A stretch of 7,311 nt of DNA from Bacillota bacterium. Its GTDB lineage: Bacteria > Bacillota > Clostridia > Christensenellales > CAG-138. A program made the translations under genes and the position numbers. Below are positions 5,060 to 7,311 of this stretch, in pieces (the stretch's first letter is position 1; every line of letters begins with the position of its first letter). The notes under the pieces were generated by a model, which worked only from the letters and a program-made list of their open reading frames with translations, had not been told where the DNA came from and did no database searches. The stretch is from NCBI GenBank assembly GCA_023416175.1, contig JAEZIE010000156.1:1-7311 (forward strand), given 5' to 3'.

Positions 5060-6859
5060 ATGCGGAACCTGACCTCCCGCGAGCTTCGTCAGTTATACTT
5101 GGATTTCTTTCGTGAAAAGGGGCATGCGGTGATCGATAGCGCCTCGCTTATTCCAGAAAACGACCCTACCGTTTTGTTCACCACGGCCGGTATGCATCCG
5201 CTTGTTCCATACCTGATGGGGGAGAAGCATCCTGCCGGCACCCGCCTGGTGGATGTACAGAAATGCGTACGTACAGGCGATATCGATGAGGTCGGCGATA
5301 CTTCCCACTGCACATTCTTTGAAATGCTGGGCAACTGGTCTTTGGGCGATTATTTTAAGCACGAAGCCATTGCGTTCTCCTGGGAGTTCCTCACCAGCGA
5401 AAATTGGCTGGGTATCCCCAAGGAAAAGTTGTTTTTCACCTGCTTTGAAGGGGATCACGACGCCCCGCGTGACACCGTCTCCCATGACAGATGGGTAGAA
5501 ATGGGCGTCGATCCTTCCCATATTTTCTATCTTCCCAAAAAACACAACTGGTGGGGCCCTGCGGGTATGACCGGCCCCTGCGGCCCGGATACCGAAATGT
5601 TCTACGATACCGGCAAGCCCGCCTGCTCGGATACCTGCTCGCCTGCATGCAGCTGCGGCAAGTATCTGGAAATCTGGAACGACGTGTTCATGGAATTCAA
5701 CAAGGTAGGGGAGGGCCAGTTTGAGCCCCTTGCCCAAAAGAATGTGGACACGGGCATGGGTTTAGACCGCACCATCGCCACGCTGCAGGGTGTAGAAAGC
5801 GTATACGATACCGACGCCTTCACCGGAATATTATCCGCCATCAGCCGCCTTTCCGGCAAGCAATACCGGGATAGCGCAGAAATCACGCGCGCGTTCCGCA
5901 TCGTGGCCGACCATATCCGCTGCGCGGTGTTTATATTGGGCGATCACAGGGGCGTCACGCCGAGCAACGTGGATCAGGGCTATATCTTAAGACGCCTCAT
6001 TCGCCGCGCTATCCGCTTCTCCATGCAGCTGGATATCCCCGAAGGCGGCCTCTTGGAAGTAGCCAAGGCCGTGATCGCACAATATGGGGATTTCTATACC
6101 GAGCTTGCGCGCAACAGCGACAAAATCGTGAGCGAGCTTGAAAAGGAAGAGCAGCGCTTTGCGCGTACGCTCAAAAAAGGCATATCCGAGTTCGAACGGC
6201 TTTCCGCAACGCTTACGGACGGTCGCATCAGCGGGCCGGACGCGTTCCGCCTCTATGATACATTTGGGTTCCCGCTGGAGTTCACGCAGGAGCTTGCCTC
6301 TGAAAAAGGTTATGAGGTGGATGTAGAAGGCTACCATGCCGCATTTGCAGAGCACCAGAAGAAATCCCAGGCGGGGGCGGAGCAGCGCTTCAAGGGTGGC
6401 CTGGCGGACAACACCGAGGAGACCACAAAGCTCCACACCGCAACCCATCTGCTGCATACCGCTTTGCGCAAGGTGTTAAAGGACGACTCCGTGGCGCAAA
6501 AGGGCAGCAATATCACCGCCGAACGCCTGCGGTTCGATTTTTCCTTTGCCCGCAAGATGACGCCAAAAGAAATCAAAGAAGTGGAAGACCTTGTGAACTC
6601 CGTCATTGAGGCTGATCTGCCGGTATCCTGCGTGGAAATGACCGTTGAGGAAGCGAAAACGCAAGGAGCCATCGGTTTATTTGAAAGCAAGTACGCCGAA
6701 CGAGTCAAGGTTTATACCATGGGGGATTTCTCCAAGGAAATTTGCGGCGGCCCTCATGTGACGCATACCGGGGCTCTGGGGCATTTCACCATCAAAAAGG
6801 AAGAAGCTTCTTCCGCTGGCGTACGGCGTATCAAGGCGGTATTGACCGAAAAGGCGTAA
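5060..6859 (+). CDS. alaS: Alanine--tRNA ligase, short form without C-Ala domain
   Basis: This enzyme charges tRNA-Ala with alanine in the cytoplasm and clears mischarged Ser or Gly. The class II catalytic core fills about residues 1-245, with TFFEMLGNWSLGDYF (85-99, motif 2) and GMGLDR (232-237, motif 3). A tRNA-recognition helical region follows. The editing domain (about 455-595) keeps all four metal ligands: His459 and His463 (HTATH), and Cys562 and His566 (CGGPH). At 599 aa it is far shorter than the usual 850-900 aa because the coiled-coil and C-Ala domain are absent. The frame ends cleanly and the next gene starts 22 bp later, so this looks like a natural short family rather than a truncation. 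Between 189 and 199 lies a Cys cluster (C-x3-C-x3-C-x-C), possibly metal binding. The ATG follows AAAGGGG at 5043-5049. Confidence 0.96.
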   Translation: MRNLTSRELRQLYLDFFREKGHAVIDSASLIPENDPTVLFTTAGMHPLVPYLMGEKHPAGTRLVDVQKCVRTGDIDEVGDTSHCTFFEMLGNWSLGDYFKHEAIAFSWEFLTSENWLGIPKEKLFFTCFEGDHDAPRDTVSHDRWVEMGVDPSHIFYLPKKHNWWGPAGMTGPCGPDTEMFYDTGKPACSDTCSPACSCGKYLEIWNDVFMEFNKVGEGQFEPLAQKNVDTGMGLDRTIATLQGVESVYDTDAFTGILSAISRLSGKQYRDSAEITRAFRIVADHIRCAVFILGDHRGVTPSNVDQGYILRRLIRRAIRFSMQLDIPEGGLLEVAKAVIAQYGDFYTELARNSDKIVSELEKEEQRFARTLKKGISEFERLSATLTDGRISGPDAFRLYDTFGFPLEFTQELASEKGYEVDVEGYHAAFAEHQKKSQAGAEQRFKGGLADNTEETTKLHTATHLLHTALRKVLKDDSVAQKGSNITAERLRFDFSFARKMTPKEIKEVEDLVNSVIEADLPVSCVEMTVEEAKTQGAIGLFESKYAERVKVYTMGDFSKEICGGPHVTHTGALGHFTIKKEEASSAGVRRIKAVLTEKA

Positions 6860-6881
6860 TAAACAACACAGGGAGGGCCGC

Positions 6882-7311
6882 ATGAAGATTACGTACCTAG
6901 GCAACAGTGGGTTCGCGCTGGAGCGTGACGGCGGCCTCCTTGTGATCGACTGCTATGACCCAAGACGCCATCCGCTGTTGAAGGAGCAGTCTCTTAAAAC
7001 CATGCGGTACACCACCGCGCTCGTCAGCCACGCGCACGGGGATCATTACTCACCGGATATCTGGGGCCTATTGAACGCAAAATTTGCGGCGGGCTACGAT
7101 GTTCCTGCACCTTTAGGCGTCCCCAAACTGCGCCCCGGGCAGACGGTGCTGCCCAACGATATGAAGGTAACCGCCTACGGCAGTACGGATGAGGGCGTAT
7201 CCTTCCATATCGTCTGGGATGGCGTATCCCTGTTCCATGCCGGCGATCTCAATGATTGGCATTGGCGGGACGAAGGGGGAGAGGAATATGCACGGGAGGC
7301 GGAAGGAAAGT
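6882..7311 (+). CDS. MBL-fold metal-dependent hydrolase, N-terminal part
   Basis: An open frame starts at ATG 6882, behind GGGAGGG at 6871-6877, and runs off the right edge after 143 codons. The metallo-beta-lactamase metal-binding motif H-x-H-x-D-H is present as SHAHGDHYS, about residues 49-57. A later strand ending HAGDLNDWHW carries the next conserved His and Asp region. The N-terminus MKITYLGNSGFALE is typical of UlaG/RomA-like MBL-fold hydrolases. Substrate is unknown; the superfamily includes lactonases, nucleases and phosphodiesterases. It begins 22 bp after alaS with no terminator between, so it is probably co-transcribed. No functional link with tRNA charging can be argued from the sequence. 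Confidence 0.9.
   Translation, partial: MKITYLGNSGFALERDGGLLVIDCYDPRRHPLLKEQSLKTMRYTTALVSHAHGDHYSPDIWGLLNAKFAAGYDVPAPLGVPKLRPGQTVLPNDMKVTAYGSTDEGVSFHIVWDGVSLFHAGDLNDWHWRDEGGEEYAREAEGK

Noticed and set aside
4978..5115. A 45-codon frame beginning MVAACPNG in the alaS leader, a possible alanine leader peptide
   Set aside because: Two early Ala codons are suggestive, but its Shine-Dalgarno-like GAGGG lies upstream of the predicted -10 box and would not be transcribed. The frame also runs into alaS, and Ala codons are not enriched overall.
5093..5737. A 214-codon open frame on the - strand inside alaS
   Set aside because: It opposes the conserved AlaRS catalytic core, shows no family motif, and is a shadow of GC-rich codon use.
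6840..6881. alaS as a frameshifted or truncated full-length gene
   Set aside because: The editing domain is complete, the stop is followed 22 bp later by another gene with its own ribosome binding site, and no C-Ala-like sequence appears in any frame.

Overview
The window looks like a chromosomal segment of a strictly anaerobic Bacillota, most likely a clostridial lineage. Three things suggest this: strong GGAGG-type ribosome binding sites, a clostridial-style Hnd/Hyd NADH-dehydrogenase-like module with an ATPase gene inserted in it, and a short (599 aa) alanyl-tRNA synthetase without the usual C-terminal domain. All supported genes are on the + strand. I cannot name the genus from sequence alone.

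Layout: (1) 1-360 is the 3' end of a P1-family (DmpA/S58) aminopeptidase gene. (2) A good sigma-A-type promoter overlaps its stop codon and precedes acpS (463-831) and a 5-formyltetrahydrofolate cyclo-ligase gene (about 868-1440), two housekeeping genes. (3) A 162-bp AT-rich gap carries an extended -10 promoter and a possible redox-repressor (Rex-like) half-symmetric site. (4) Four genes (1603-4856) form a tight operon: a NuoE-like [2Fe-2S] subunit, a small GHKL-type ATPase, an HndB-like [2Fe-2S] protein, and a large NuoF-like NADH/FMN subunit with extra N- and C-terminal iron-sulfur domains. A clear intrinsic terminator closes this operon. (5) A separate promoter and a structured leader precede alaS (5060-6859). 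It is followed 22 bp later by the start of an MBL-fold hydrolase gene (6882 to the window edge).

How the genes work together: the 1603-4856 operon would make the NADH-oxidising or NADH-reducing part of a multi-subunit iron-sulfur complex. In its relatives (HndABCD, HydABC) electrons pass between NADH, ferredoxin and a [FeFe]-hydrogenase. The most notable feature is an absence: the hydrogenase catalytic subunit that normally follows the NuoF-like gene is not here, and a terminator and alaS stand in its place. The catalytic partner is either encoded elsewhere or is a different enzyme.

Most of the window is recognisable biology. I see no wholly new system. The points worth a second look are the orphan diaphorase module with its embedded ATPase, a hairpin that puts the ATPase start codons in its loop, the possible Rex site, and the palindrome just downstream of the predicted alaS promoter.
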